A stretch of 64,000 bases of DNA from Cellulosilyticum sp. I15G10I2 (GCF_900095725.1 NZ_FMMP01000015.1:62001-126000); one strand, 5' to 3'. Counted from the first letter of the stretch, positions 25,815-34,880 are shown. Translations and numbers: made by a program. Notes: generated from the sequence alone by a model not told the origin.

Positions 25815-27251
25815 ATGGCAGGAAAACAAAAGTTTGTATCAGAGATAACTGATATGGATCAGGACTTTGCGCAGTGGTATACGGACGTTGTAAAAAAAGC
25901 AGAACTTGTAGACTATGCAAGTGTTAGAGGATGTATGATTATTAAACCTTATGGCTATGCCATCTGGGAACTTATTCAAAGTGAACTTGACCGCCGTTTT
26001 AAAGAAACGGGGCATGTGAACGTCTATATGCCGATGTTTATACCAGAGAGCTTACTGCAAAGAGAAAAAGACCACGTAGAGGGCTTTGCACCAGAAGTGG
26101 CATGGGTGACTCATGGGGGTTCTGAAAAGCTTACAGAAAGACTTTGCGTAAGACCTACATCAGAAACATTATTCTGTGATCATTATGCAAAAGAAATACA
26201 ATCTCATAGAGACCTTCCTAAGCTCTATAACCAGTGGTGTTCGGTAGTAAGATGGGAAAAAACAACTCGTCCATTTCTACGTACTTTAGAATTTTTATGG
26301 CAAGAAGGGCATACTGCACATGCAACAGCAGAGGAAGCAGAAGAAGAAACAGTACGTATGCTTAATGTGTATGCGGAGTTTTGCGAAAATGTCCTGGCTA
26401 TTCCAGTTGTAAAAGGACAAAAAACAGAAAAAGAAAAGTTTGCAGGGGCAAAAGCAACTTATACGATCGAAAGTCTGATGCATGATGGTAAAGCACTGCA
26501 GTCAGGCACAAGCCACAACTTTGGAGATGGCTTTGCAAAAGCATTTGGCATCCAATATACCGATAAAAACAATCAATTACAATATGTGCATCAAACCTCA
26601 TGGGGCATGACAACCCGTTTGATCGGGGCTATGATCATGGTTCACGGAGATAACAGCGGACTTGTTGTACCACCAGCAGTTGCACCGGTTCAGGTCATGA
26701 TTATTCCTGTGGCACAGCATAAAGAAGGCGTACTAGATAAGGCCTATGGGCTAAAAGAAAAGCTATCAAAACTTGCAAGAGTAAAGGTAGATGATAGTGA
26801 TAAATCTCCAGGATGGAAATTTAGTGAGCACGAAATGAAAGGTGTACCTGTTCGTTTAGAAATAGGACCAAAAGACATTGAAGCGAACCAAGCAGTACTT
26901 GCAAGACGTGATACAGGAGAAAAGACTATCGTATCATTAGATAATATCGAAGAAGAAGTGGCAAAGTTACTTGAAAATATGCAAAAAGAAATGCTAGAAA
27001 AAGCAAGAGCACATAGAGAAGCACACACCTATACAGCTGCAACTATGGAAGCATTTGCAAAAACAGTAGAAGAAACCCCTGGATTTGTAAAAGCAATGTG
27101 GTGTGGTGATGAAGCTTGCGAGCTAAAAGTTAAAGAAGAAACAGGAGCAACCTCTCGCTGTATGCCATTTGAACAAGAGCAGATTGCAGATACTTGTATT
27201 TGCTGTGGCAAACCCGCAAAAACAATGGTATACTGGGGCAAAGCTTATTAA
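25815..27251 (+). CDS. proS: Prolyl-tRNA synthetase, short (archaeal/eukaryotic-like) type
   Basis: Class II synthetase charging tRNA(Pro). At 478 aa it is the short form without the editing insertion of E. coli-type ProS. Motifs: [13 protein letters not shown] (motif 1), [40 protein letters not shown] (motif 2), then an anticodon domain and a C-terminal zinc-like domain (CGDEACELK...CICCGKPA). ATG 25815 follows AAGGAGG; the frame extends upstream to 25791 without a ribosome site. Controlled by the T-box leader. Confidence 0.97.
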   Translation: MAGKQKFVSEITDMDQDFAQWYTDVVKKAELVDYASVRGCMIIKPYGYAIWELIQSELDRRFKETGHVNVYMPMFIPESLLQREKDHVEGFAPEVAWVTHGGSEKLTERLCVRPTSETLFCDHYAKEIQSHRDLPKLYNQWCSVVRWEKTTRPFLRTLEFLWQEGHTAHATAEEAEEETVRMLNVYAEFCENVLAIPVVKGQKTEKEKFAGAKATYTIESLMHDGKALQSGTSHNFGDGFAKAFGIQYTDKNNQLQYVHQTSWGMTTRLIGAMIMVHGDNSGLVVPPAVAPVQVMIIPVAQHKEGVLDKAYGLKEKLSKLARVKVDDSDKSPGWKFSEHEMKGVPVRLEIGPKDIEANQAVLARRDTGEKTIVSLDNIEEEVAKLLENMQKEMLEKARAHREAHTYTAATMEAFAKTVEETPGFVKAMWCGDEACELKVKEETGATSRCMPFEQEQIADTCICCGKPAKTMVYWGKAY

Positions 27252-27398
27252 ATGAGTGGGCGCACTGGCGACGATAGTTGAAAATAAGCCTAAAGTAAGA
27301 CCATGGGGATTTATGCTTGCAGATAACGATAAATTTACTTTTTAGGATAATATTATAATACAGAGCGTATTTAAGAATAAAGAAATTAATAAACTAAA

Positions 27399-27439
27399 CA
27401 AAACCTCTTTTCCCTAATTAGCGGGGAAAAGAGGTTTTG
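27399..27439. terminator. Bidirectional terminator between proS and glutathione peroxidase
   Basis: A 16-bp perfect inverted repeat (CAAAACCTCTTTTCCC and its complement) between the convergent genes, T-rich on both sides. The stretch 27252-27398 shows no gene. Confidence 0.9.
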
Positions 27440-27441
27440 TT

Positions 27442-27990
27442 TTATGAAAGAAGTTTTTTAATGTCATCTTCCATATCTAAGGGGGAAGTAGTAGGCTCAT
27501 ATCTCTTTACAATATTACCATTCTGATCGATAAGAAACTTTGTGAAGTTCCATTTAATAGAGTCATCTATAAGGAACTCAGGATGTTTTTCTTGAAGTAA
27601 GCTCTGAAGAATTTTACCAATCGGATGATTTAAGTCAAATCCTTTAAATGGTGCATTTTGAGTTAAATATTTAAATAAAGGATGGGCGTTTTCTTCGCGA
27701 ACATCTACCTTTTCAAAAAGTTGAAAAGAAACACCATAGTTAAGTGAACAAAAAGCTTGAACTTCCTCGTTGGCGCCTGGTTCTTGGCCTTCAAACTGAT
27801 TACAAGGAAACCCTAATATTTCAAGACCTTGGTCTTTATATTCTTCATAGAGTTTTTGTAAATCTTCATATTGTGGGGTAAAGCCACATTTGCTTGCAGT
27901 ATTTGCTATAATAATGACTTTACCTTTGTATTTATCAAAATCAATAGGCTGACCGCCGATAGAATTTGCTGAGAAATCATAAATAGTCAT
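27442..27990 (-). CDS. Glutathione peroxidase-family thiol peroxidase
   Basis: Reduces hydroperoxides; bacterial members normally use thioredoxin rather than glutathione. 182 aa. The peroxidatic cysteine lies in NTASKCGFTPQY (Cys, not selenocysteine), followed by LGFPCNQFEGQEPG and the WNFTKFLID tryptophan motif, so the Cys/Gln/Trp set is present. ATG 27990 follows AAAGGAG by 8 bases; the frame starts 18 bases earlier without need. Adjacent to the hemerythrin cluster, consistent with an oxidative-stress neighbourhood. Confidence 0.93.
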   Translation of the reverse strand: MTIYDFSANSIGGQPIDFDKYKGKVIIIANTASKCGFTPQYEDLQKLYEEYKDQGLEILGFPCNQFEGQEPGANEEVQAFCSLNYGVSFQLFEKVDVREENAHPLFKYLTQNAPFKGFDLNHPIGKILQSLLQEKHPEFLIDDSIKWNFTKFLIDQNGNIVKRYEPTTSPLDMEDDIKKLLS

Positions 27991-28158
27991 AGAAAATGCT
28001 CCTTTCAAATTTTAATTGTGCAAAATTATATTTTATAAAATTAATTTATCATATTCCTTTTATTTTGTCAATATAGATTTCATATCTTTAATTTTAGGTA
28101 TTCATGATAATAGGTATTGTTTATGTATAATTTTAGATAGATATAATACAAACTATGG

Positions 28159-28191
28159 GGATAATGAAAGAAATTAAGGTAAAACTAATGA
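28159..28191 (+). repeat. Upstream block shared with 37047-37079
   Basis: 33 bases before the first DUF1858 gene match 37047-37079 before the second at 29 positions. Both contain a start codon opening M-K/R-E-I-K/T-V-K-L-M (28164-28241 and 37052-37087), so the copied block may include a tiny ORF. It indicates the two DUF1858 loci arose by duplication that included upstream DNA. Confidence 0.6.
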
Positions 28192-28214
28192 CAAAAAGAT
28201 TATTAATAATTTTT

Positions 28215-28257
28215 TGTACCTATGGGTACATAAAATTATAGAATCTATAGCTATAAT
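28215..28257 (+). promoter_or_regulatory. CRP/FNR-type site and promoter
   Basis: Palindrome TGTACC-TATG-GGTACA (28215-28230) followed by TATAAT (28252-28257) with no -35 box. The dyad centre would be at about -41.5 from the start point, the classic class II position for a CRP/FNR-family activator. Confidence 0.6.
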
Positions 28258-28296
28258 AAACGCATAAGAACTAATAAATAAACGGAGGTTAAGAAT

Positions 28297-28491
28297 ATGA
28301 AAATTACAAAAGACATGACAATTGGTGAAGTAGTTAGAAATTATCCAAGTACAATACAGGTGCTTGGCAGTTTTGGAATGGGCTGTGTAGGGTGTCCTTC
28401 TGCACAGGCAGAAACACTAGAAGAAGCATGCCAGGTACATGGTATGCAGCCAGATGAACTTCTTGCAGCATTAAATAAAGCAGTACAATAG
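28297..28491 (+). CDS. DUF1858 protein with CxxC
   Basis: Small protein of 64 aa covering a complete DUF1858 domain (ITKDMTIGEVVRNYPSTIQVL). The two cysteines of GMGCVGCPSA form the CxxC typical of the family, which often sits next to hemerythrins or hybrid-cluster proteins and is thought to be redox- or NO-linked; its biochemical role is not settled. ATG after CGGAGG. First gene of a four-gene run (DUF1858, unknown, hemerythrin, Cys-rich) behind a CRP/FNR-like site. A paralogue lacking the cysteines is at 37126. Confidence 0.9.
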   Translation: MKITKDMTIGEVVRNYPSTIQVLGSFGMGCVGCPSAQAETLEEACQVHGMQPDELLAALNKAVQ

Positions 28492-28508
28492 TCGAAAGGA
28501 GAATCCAC

Positions 28509-29135
28509 ATGAGCGCATTTTTAGGAAAAATACATTACTGGCTATATAATAAAGTATTATGGCATGAAGAGTTATTAGAAGAAATAATAAAGTTTGCAGC
28601 AACAAAAAACGTGCCCGTTGAGGCAGTCAAAGCAGATATTTACAATAAATATGGCCAGCCGGATTTTAGTCCACTTGAAGAAGTTATAGATCATGGCAAT
28701 ATTCATGGCTGGCTGCAGTCAAGAATCCAAAGTGTAGAATATCGTATAGCAGCTGTTATTACAGAACTTATTAATAAATACGATATTAAAATTGAAGAAA
28801 TAAGTGAGATCTATAAAAATAATGGTATTAAGGCAGCAAAGGTAGTGCCAGCAGAAGTTAATCAGCCGCAGGATTTGTTTACACTTATTTTTGATTTTAT
28901 GCTGGCAGGAATGCCTTGTGACAGAGTACATGAAACAGTTTCAGATACGCAGGCAGAATTTACGTGGCAAACTACTAGATGTCTTCATAAAGAGTACTGG
29001 GATGCTGTAGGTGGGGATATCAATCATTACTATTTATTACAAGATGCATGGATCTTAGGATTTGTTAAGACAATAGATCAAGGTTATTCCTTTATACGTA
29101 GTGCAGATGGACTAAGGTCTATTAGAAAGGGGTAA
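28509..29135 (+). CDS. Conserved-looking protein of unknown function
   Basis: I do not recognise this 208-aa soluble protein. It has no signal peptide or TM segment, is rich in aromatic residues near the N-terminus (KIHYWLYNKVLWHEELL), and has three Cys at most, without a metal motif. It lies 17 bases after the DUF1858 gene and 4 bases before the hemerythrin gene with good ribosome sites, so it is almost certainly translated with them and probably takes part in the same oxygen or NO response. Confidence 0.8.
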   Translation: MSAFLGKIHYWLYNKVLWHEELLEEIIKFAATKNVPVEAVKADIYNKYGQPDFSPLEEVIDHGNIHGWLQSRIQSVEYRIAAVITELINKYDIKIEEISEIYKNNGIKAAKVVPAEVNQPQDLFTLIFDFMLAGMPCDRVHETVSDTQAEFTWQTTRCLHKEYWDAVGGDINHYYLLQDAWILGFVKTIDQGYSFIRSADGLRSIRKG

Positions 29136-29139
29136 AAAT

Positions 29140-29709
29140 ATGAATGGTATTTCACTTATGGTAGAAGAACATAAGTATATTAAAAGAATGCTAAACGTCA
29201 TTAGAAAGGCAAGTTATTCAGTCTTGCAAGGAAATCCCATAAACTACGACGATTTTGCTGATATGATAGACTTTGTAAGGAACTATGCAGACGATCATCA
29301 TCATGGCAAAGAAGAAAAAATGCTTTTTAATAGGATGATGGATGAAATGGGCGGAGCAGCCCAGAAGCTTGTAAGGCATGGCATGTTAGTAGAACATGAT
29401 ATGGGAAGACTGCACATGAAAGACCTTGAAGAAGCACTTCTTAAAGTAAAAGAAGGAGATCATGAAGCACTCATTGATGTCATTGCCAATGCAGTAGCGT
29501 ATGCAAATCTGCTTTACAGACATATTGATAAAGAAGACAGCCTTGTGTATCCTTTTGCCGAAAGAGAACTTCCACAAGTTACTCTAGATAAAATTAATGA
29601 AGAATGCGATGCATTTGAAAAAGAAATGGAAAAGAAAAATGTACAAAAAAAGTATATAAAATTATTAGAATCATTAGAGGATAAATATGTTAGTTTAACC
29701 TTCTTATAA
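29140..29709 (+). CDS. Hemerythrin-domain protein
   Basis: Four-helix di-iron protein of 189 aa. The expected ligands appear in order: His in EEHKYIKRM, HHHGKEEKMLF, HGMLVEHDMGR and YRHIDKEDSLVYP. Such cytoplasmic hemerythrins bind oxygen or NO or store iron. It follows the DUF1858 gene and the unknown protein in one operon, an arrangement seen in anaerobes for oxidative or nitrosative defence. ATG after AAAGGGG. Confidence 0.92.
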   Translation: MNGISLMVEEHKYIKRMLNVIRKASYSVLQGNPINYDDFADMIDFVRNYADDHHHGKEEKMLFNRMMDEMGGAAQKLVRHGMLVEHDMGRLHMKDLEEALLKVKEGDHEALIDVIANAVAYANLLYRHIDKEDSLVYPFAERELPQVTLDKINEECDAFEKEMEKKNVQKKYIKLLESLEDKYVSLTFL

Positions 29710-29746
29710 AAATGAGCATACATTCTAAATGCCTTATAGTTTATAG

Positions 29747-29780
29747 ATTAGGTCCGTCAAGTTATTAGGCGGACCTAATT
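29747..29780 (+). terminator. Hairpin after the hemerythrin gene
   Basis: ATTAGGTCCG/CGGACCTAAT stem without a strong T-run; either a weak terminator or RNA-stabilising hairpin before the next gene. Confidence 0.45.
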
Positions 29781-29877
29781 ATAGTATTTATTTAGGAATC
29801 ACCTATGAATGCCAGGTATAAAAGACATTTCCTAAGAAATAATACATGTATAGGGAGAACTATTAGGAGGAATGTTT

Positions 29878-30240
29878 ATGGATATGGTAATGGATAAGAC
29901 CGGTTTGCTTCAAATATGTATAGATGCTTGTTCAAAATGTGCACAGACATGCTATGAGTGTTTTAATGCATGTTTAAGTGAACCTGACCTTAATGCAAGA
30001 AAGGACTGTGTAAGTATATTGGTTGAGTGTGCCATGGTCTGTCAGATGACGGTGTCAATTATGTCAATGAATGGACTTTTTTCTAAAGAGCAATGTGAGT
30101 TATGTGAAAAGATTTGCAATAAATGTGCTGAAGAATGTGCGATGTTTAAAGATGAGTACTGCAAAAAATGTGCGGATATCTGTTTAACCTGTGCGCAGGC
30201 GTGTCAAAACATGACCCATAGTCAGTATTCAGTTATTTAA
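29878..30240 (+). CDS. Cys-rich four-helix copper-binding-type protein (DUF326)
   Basis: 120 aa with about 20 cysteines in helical repeats such as CSKCAQTCYECFNAC, CELCEKICNKCAEEC and CKKCADICLTCAQAC. This matches the DUF326/Csp-like four-helix bundles whose Cys-lined core can store Cu(I). No signal peptide, so cytosolic. ATG 29878 is 8 bases after GGAGG; the ATG six bases upstream is too close. A second member is at 55663 inside the metal island. Copper as the metal is inferred from family knowledge. Confidence 0.85.
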   Translation: MDMVMDKTGLLQICIDACSKCAQTCYECFNACLSEPDLNARKDCVSILVECAMVCQMTVSIMSMNGLFSKEQCELCEKICNKCAEECAMFKDEYCKKCADICLTCAQACQNMTHSQYSVI

Positions 30241-30273
30241 CCGATATATATTAGGACTTTGATTGACAATAAG

Positions 30274-30333
30274 AATAAAGAAGCCGTGAATATTTATAAG
30301 CTTAGATAGCTAAATATTCACGGCTTCTTTATT
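30274..30333. terminator. Bidirectional terminator between Cys-rich protein and XdhC-like gene
   Basis: A perfect 23-bp inverted repeat (from AATAAAGAAGCCGTG at 30274 to its complement ending 30333), overlapping the stop codon of the XdhC-like gene. Confidence 0.9.
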
Positions 30334-31378
30334 CACAAAAACCTTCTATTAGAACATGCATAACGCCACCACATACCATGCCTTCGGATTCGGCTACTTC
30401 ATTTGTCATATCAACTTGTTCGATTAGAAAATTCTGACTACCCATAACGGCTCTGGCCTTAGTGAGTATTTCTGATTCACTGCAGCCTCCTCCTATACTC
30501 CCAATGCTTCTGCCATCAAGGTAGGCAAGCATTTTAGCACCAGCTTTTCGAGGCACAGAGCCTTTAGAGGAAAGGATGGTTATAAGGGCTCTTGGGATAT
30601 CTGATGCTTCAGATGTTTTTTGAGCTGTTTCTTTATCAAACTCAGGTAGAACAAGACTTTTATTTTTAAAGCTAATAAGCTCGGCTACTATAGAAATAGC
30701 TATTTCATCTGGGGTAATAGCGCCTATATCAAGGCCTATTGGAGAATGAACGGCATCCAGTTTATCTTGAGGGATGCCCTCGTGCAGTAACTCGGCCATC
30801 ATGCCTTTTACTCTGCGTTTAGATCCTATCATACCAACATAATGAAAATGATGCTTTAATACTTCACGCAGAACAGTACCATCATACCTATGCCCCCGGG
30901 TTATAATGACTATAAAATCAGAAGGTCTAAAATCAATTTGACTAAAGGAGTCTTCAAAACTCTCGCAAATAACCTGCTTGGCATTTGGGAAACGGGTTGT
31001 ATTTGCAAATGCTAGTCTATCATCTACAACTATAATATTAAAGCCTACATGAGCTGCATAGTCAACCAGGGGTTTCGCAATATGTCCGCCGCCAAATATA
31101 ATTAAGCGCGGATTTGGTATAAAGGGTTCAATAAGCATAGCGTGGTTTTCTTTAAGCGGAATGATCTGAAGTTTGCCTGTGTCTATTGCAAGACGCGCTT
31201 TATCGCAGAGCATTTTATCAATTGCTAGGGAGGGTGTATCTAGCATTTTTTTGGTTAAAAGAATTTTGTTTTCTATAACTCCGCTTTTAGTGTTATTATA
31301 GTGCAGGTCTGTAAGTAATAAACACTCATTACCAGCGTCGATCTGTGTGATTAATGTTTTATATATAGGTTCAAACAT
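30329..31378 (-). CDS. XdhC/CoxI-family protein with unusual domain order
   Basis: Family members help insert or sulfurate the molybdenum cofactor of xanthine dehydrogenase-type enzymes. Here (349 aa) residues 1-95 look like a worn XdhC N-terminal domain, residues 100-240 are the Rossmann part (IIFGGGHIAKPLVDYA, VVDDR), and residues 265-345 are an intact CoxI-type domain (SSKGSVPRKAGAKMLAYLDG, GSIGGGCSESE), which is normally N-terminal. No molybdenum enzyme is in the window. ATG at 31378 has no obvious strong ribosome site. Confidence 0.8.
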   Translation of the reverse strand: MFEPIYKTLITQIDAGNECLLLTDLHYNNTKSGVIENKILLTKKMLDTPSLAIDKMLCDKARLAIDTGKLQIIPLKENHAMLIEPFIPNPRLIIFGGGHIAKPLVDYAAHVGFNIIVVDDRLAFANTTRFPNAKQVICESFEDSFSQIDFRPSDFIVIITRGHRYDGTVLREVLKHHFHYVGMIGSKRRVKGMMAELLHEGIPQDKLDAVHSPIGLDIGAITPDEIAISIVAELISFKNKSLVLPEFDKETAQKTSEASDIPRALITILSSKGSVPRKAGAKMLAYLDGRSIGSIGGGCSESEILTKARAVMGSQNFLIEQVDMTNEVAESEGMVCGGVMHVLIEGFCE

Positions 31379-31477
31379 ATCTATCTACCACCAAACTTTA
31401 TATTTTTAAATAACGTATATTTACATCTATTCTACTTCTTTTTGAGTAATACTTAAAGCGTATGATCCTCTTATTTT

Positions 31478-32479
31478 TTATAGGGGTAAATCTGGGTCTA
31501 TAGTTCCCTCAAAGAACTCCTGTGCGGCACTATACCCCTGATAATAAAGGAATTTATAAGTTAAATCCTCAGTTAATATATTAAAATTAACAGCAGAAAC
31601 TTCTTTAGTATTTATCTGAATACTTCGCGATAGATCTTCTGGACTTGAAAGATAAAGTTGTTCTTGAACTTTTGAGCTGCAGGCTAAAACATTACTGATA
31701 AAATCTACAAGATTATTGATAGGTTGTGGAGGAAGCTCACTTTTAAACATCCCTCCTAAAGTTACAGCGGGTGGATCTTCTTTGTCAAAAAGATTGATTG
31801 GATAACTGTACATAACGCCTCCATCAGAGAAAAGGTTAGAATGACTATCAGAGGATCTTTCTATAGAGGGGCTTTCAATTGCTTCAAAGAAGAGTGGGAT
31901 TGACATAGAGATTCTAACAGCTTCAGCAACCTCCATATGCGGCGTGTTTTCATAGCAAAAAACACGGGTGACATGGTTTGATATATCTGTTCCTATGACA
32001 CAAAGGTCACGGAAATGGCGGTTATCTTTATGTAAAAAAGGATTCTTAAAATCTGTGAATGTATAAGGTGGAAGTTTTTTATCAGCATCAAACTGTGAAG
32101 CAATTTGCTGCTTGACCCACCTATAGAAGTAATCTGAGGAATACCATCCATATTGCTTAATAAGCCTATAAACACAATCGATATCTCCAAAAAGTTTATT
32201 AAGGCTTCGCTTAAGGGCTCTTGGCATAATCTTAGGTCCAAGAAGTTCTCCTTTTCCAGGGACCTTTTGATAGTCTAGGGAATCAGCCATAGTCTTCATT
32301 TCATTAAAGGGCAGATTAAAGCTTGTGATACAAGCCGATATAGCCCCAGCAGAAGTACCAGCTACTCGTGTTATATTATCCAAAATACCATGATGATACA
32401 GATAATCCAACATACCAATATAAGCTATGCCCCAAACACCCCCGCCTTCAAATACTAAGTTTTTAAATTGACGCTTCAA
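31478..32479 (-). CDS. Patatin-like phospholipase
   Basis: Predicted serine acyl hydrolase of 333 aa. The oxyanion-hole motif reads FEGGGVWGIAY, the nucleophile elbow GTSAGAISA (Ser), and the dyad Asp lies in FSDGGVMYSYP (DGG). Cytoplasmic as written. I start at TTG 32479 because GGAGGG is 6 bases before it and the family's N-terminus begins here; the open frame runs 53 codons further upstream across the divergent promoter region without homology. Transcribed away from the DUF2318/ABC operon. Confidence 0.88.
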   Translation of the reverse strand: MKRQFKNLVFEGGGVWGIAYIGMLDYLYHHGILDNITRVAGTSAGAISACITSFNLPFNEMKTMADSLDYQKVPGKGELLGPKIMPRALKRSLNKLFGDIDCVYRLIKQYGWYSSDYFYRWVKQQIASQFDADKKLPPYTFTDFKNPFLHKDNRHFRDLCVIGTDISNHVTRVFCYENTPHMEVAEAVRISMSIPLFFEAIESPSIERSSDSHSNLFSDGGVMYSYPINLFDKEDPPAVTLGGMFKSELPPQPINNLVDFISNVLACSSKVQEQLYLSSPEDLSRSIQINTKEVSAVNFNILTEDLTYKFLYYQGYSAAQEFFEGTIDPDLPL

Positions 32480-32570
32480 GGAAATCCCTCCTTTGCCTTT
32501 TGGTTTTAATATATTCCTATAGAGGCTTTTCCTACTACAAAGTTTAAATAGAGATAGGAAAATAATTTTC

Positions 32571-32602
32571 TCCATGGTTCCTCCATAAAACATCTCTATA
32601 AT
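32571..32602 (+). promoter_or_regulatory. TCCAT-repeat promoter, DUF2318/ABC operon
   Basis: TCCAT (32571-32575), 6 bases, TCCAT (32582-32586), 10 bases, TATAAT (32597-32602), 30 bases before the start codon. Same geometry as at 42539, 51311, 58749 and 59519. No -35 box; the direct repeat occupies its place. Confidence 0.7.
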
Positions 32603-32631
32603 CAAGTTATAAAGACTTAGGAGGTATAACA

Positions 32632-33213
32632 ATGTCAAAACAAATACTTAATAAAAAAGAACAGTTCACGCAACCACAAAAAAGTAAATTGCCCTTAATA
32701 ATGGGTATTTTAGGTGTGACCTTGGTGGCTGTCATTCTATTTTTTATGTTTGGACCTAGTAAAAAAGAGAGTAACAATTACTTCGGAGATCCTGTGGCAG
32801 CAGAGCGCTCTTATGTTGGAGAAGTTATTGCCATGACAAAAATCGAACCCAATATTGAGGATGGCAAAATAAAGATCCCACTGGATGTAGTGGATCAAAA
32901 TAATATTGTTTCTTTTGAGATAGAAAACAATGAGCAGATTTTGGTTCCTTTAATGGCTTATATTACACCAACAGGACGTTTGTTTGTTGGAAGCAGTATG
33001 TGTGAGCCTTGCCGTGGACGCACGTTTTCACTGGGTGGTGAGACACTGATCTGTGATACATGCCGAACGACTTATACCATCGAAGATCATGAGTTTATCT
33101 CTGGTGCAAAAGCATGCGGCGCATATCCACCTGTTAATATGAACCCAATAGTTGAAAATAATGTGATCAGTATTGAGTTAGATGAAGTATTAAATTGGAG
33201 AATTCGTTCTTAG
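32632..33213 (+). CDS. DUF2318 membrane-anchored protein
   Basis: 193 aa with one N-terminal TM segment (about residues 20-40), then an exported domain with two CxxC pairs, CEPCRGR and CDTCRT, and a late GACGAYP... cysteine, as in DUF2318. The family is found with iron uptake systems (FTR1, P19) and MacB/FtsX-type ABC genes and is thought to bind metal or do redox chemistry. It opens a five-gene operon with two such permeases. A paralogue is at 41976. ATG after TAGGAGG. Confidence 0.88.
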   Translation: MSKQILNKKEQFTQPQKSKLPLIMGILGVTLVAVILFFMFGPSKKESNNYFGDPVAAERSYVGEVIAMTKIEPNIEDGKIKIPLDVVDQNNIVSFEIENNEQILVPLMAYITPTGRLFVGSSMCEPCRGRTFSLGGETLICDTCRTTYTIEDHEFISGAKACGAYPPVNMNPIVENNVISIELDEVLNWRIRS

Positions 33214-33241
33214 ATTTTAAATACAATAAGGAGGGTTAGTC

Positions 33242-33610
33242 GTGAAGATAAATATTAAATACATTCAAGGTGGTTTGATTGTTTTATTGGCTGTTATAGT
33301 CGTTAATAAGTTTTTGCCATCACGAAACATCAAGGGATCTGCGCCTAATAATAGTTTTAATGCAGCGAGCCAAAGTGATTGGGAAAGTTACCCGGAAGAA
33401 CCTGTAGATAGTCAGTCTAATAATACGCTTGAGCCGCTTGCACAGGCAGGTTTAGATTATTATCTTGAAAAAAGTGGGGATGATCCAGACTCTGGAGATA
33501 TTGAGTCTAGAATAGAAAATTTTGGTTGTCATAGTGAGGTTCATATTTATAAAGATGGAGAGCTCGTTATGAGACTGGCATATTTTGGTGGACAAATGTT
33601 TGAACTATAA
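33242..33610 (+). CDS. Membrane-anchored small protein, unknown
   Basis: 122 aa: a TM segment at residues 9-25, an acidic Ser/Asn-rich linker, and a compact C-terminal part (FGCHSEVHIYKDGELVMRL) with one Cys and two His. I do not recognise the family. GTG start after GGAGGG. Its place between DUF2318 and the first ABC permease suggests an accessory envelope subunit that might contact metal or redox partners. Confidence 0.8.
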   Translation: MKINIKYIQGGLIVLLAVIVVNKFLPSRNIKGSAPNNSFNAASQSDWESYPEEPVDSQSNNTLEPLAQAGLDYYLEKSGDDPDSGDIESRIENFGCHSEVHIYKDGELVMRLAYFGGQMFEL

Positions 33611-33644
33611 ATAAGGCTTAGTATGGATAGATAGGAGTGAGTTC

Positions 33645-34841
33645 ATGAATATTTTTCAGATTGCTTTAAACAACCTGAAACGGCGAAAAATGAAGATGTT
33701 GTTTTTAATGATAGGTCTCGTGATAGGCGTTACGACCGTTGTTGCATTTCTAAGTATTATAGAGGCTATGAACACAGACCTCGGAGATAGAATAGATGAG
33801 TTTGGCGCAAATGCCGTGATTTTGCCACGGAGTGAAGGAATAGAGATGGATAATGGCGCCATGGTTTCTGATTTAACCTATGATGTGCAGATTCTTACAT
33901 TAGATGATATACCTAAGATTTATGCATCCTCTGTAAGTGAATACATTAATATTGTATCACCTAAACTTATAGGAGCAGCTCAGGTAGGGGATCAAAAGTC
34001 TCTGATTGTAGGCATAGAGACAAAACAAGAATTTACCCAAAAACCATGGTTTTCTTTAGACATGCAAGATGGTGTTGCACCGGGTGATACACCAGGTGAT
34101 CTAGCACTTCTAGATGTACCAGAGGATGGCCTTATTATGGGTGCTTCTGCTGCGCGGGTGCTTAATGCTCAAGTAGGTAATCAGATTAGTGTAAATGATA
34201 GAACCTTTAAAGTATTTGGTATTCTAAAAGAACTCGGCAGTGAAGAGGATGGGCTGGTTTATGCTAACCTAGGCGTTGTTCAAAGTTTACTTAATAGACC
34301 CAATGAATTGTCTATGATTGAAACCTCGGCATATTGTAACAATTGTCCTATTGAGGAAATTGCAGTTGGTCTTGAAATGGCTTTGCCAAATGGCCGAGTT
34401 ATTCCACTTAGACAAGCAGCGCTTTTTAGAGAAGAAACCATTGGGCAATTTTCTACCTTTGGTTATGCACTTTCAGGCATCGTTTTACTAGTTGCTGCTT
34501 TAATGGTATTTACTACGATGCTCTCGTCTATTAATGATAGAACAAGAGAAATTGGGATTTTTAGAGCAATAGGTTTTAGACGTATGCATATTGTTCAAAT
34601 TATATTTTTAGAAGCAGGTATTATTAGCATTATTGGAGGTTTCATTGGATTTATATTAGGAAGTGTTTTGGCTAAGTATGCAGGGCCCTATCTGGCACAA
34701 ATTCAAGGAGAGATCCCGATGCGTCCAGAGCTTCTTCTGCCTGCAATATTACTCTCAGCAGGCGTAGCAATCTTAGCAAGTACCTATCCAGCCCTAAAGG
34801 CTGCGCGCATGGATCCAGCTGAAGCACTTCGTTTTATATAG
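33645..34841 (+). CDS. ABC transporter permease, MacB/FtsX type
   Basis: 398 aa with one N-terminal TM segment, a large extracytoplasmic domain (residues 45-270) holding a CNNC motif (AYCNNCPIEE), and three C-terminal TM segments of the FtsX domain ending YPALKAARMDPAEALRFI. Such proteins work as mechanotransmitters or exporters rather than classic importers. Pairs with the ATPase at 34881 and the permease at 35604, which shares the same fold and ending. Confidence 0.92.
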   Translation: MNIFQIALNNLKRRKMKMLFLMIGLVIGVTTVVAFLSIIEAMNTDLGDRIDEFGANAVILPRSEGIEMDNGAMVSDLTYDVQILTLDDIPKIYASSVSEYINIVSPKLIGAAQVGDQKSLIVGIETKQEFTQKPWFSLDMQDGVAPGDTPGDLALLDVPEDGLIMGASAARVLNAQVGNQISVNDRTFKVFGILKELGSEEDGLVYANLGVVQSLLNRPNELSMIETSAYCNNCPIEEIAVGLEMALPNGRVIPLRQAALFREETIGQFSTFGYALSGIVLLVAALMVFTTMLSSINDRTREIGIFRAIGFRRMHIVQIIFLEAGIISIIGGFIGFILGSVLAKYAGPYLAQIQGEIPMRPELLLPAILLSAGVAILASTYPALKAARMDPAEALRFI

Positions 34842-34880
34842 CCCTATTATGAGAAAGTATTACGAATATGGAGGTAAAAT

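Noticed and set aside
32480-32638. 53-codon N-terminal extension of the patatin
   Set aside because: It overlaps the divergent promoter and has no family similarity; TTG at 32479 has an ideal ribosome site.
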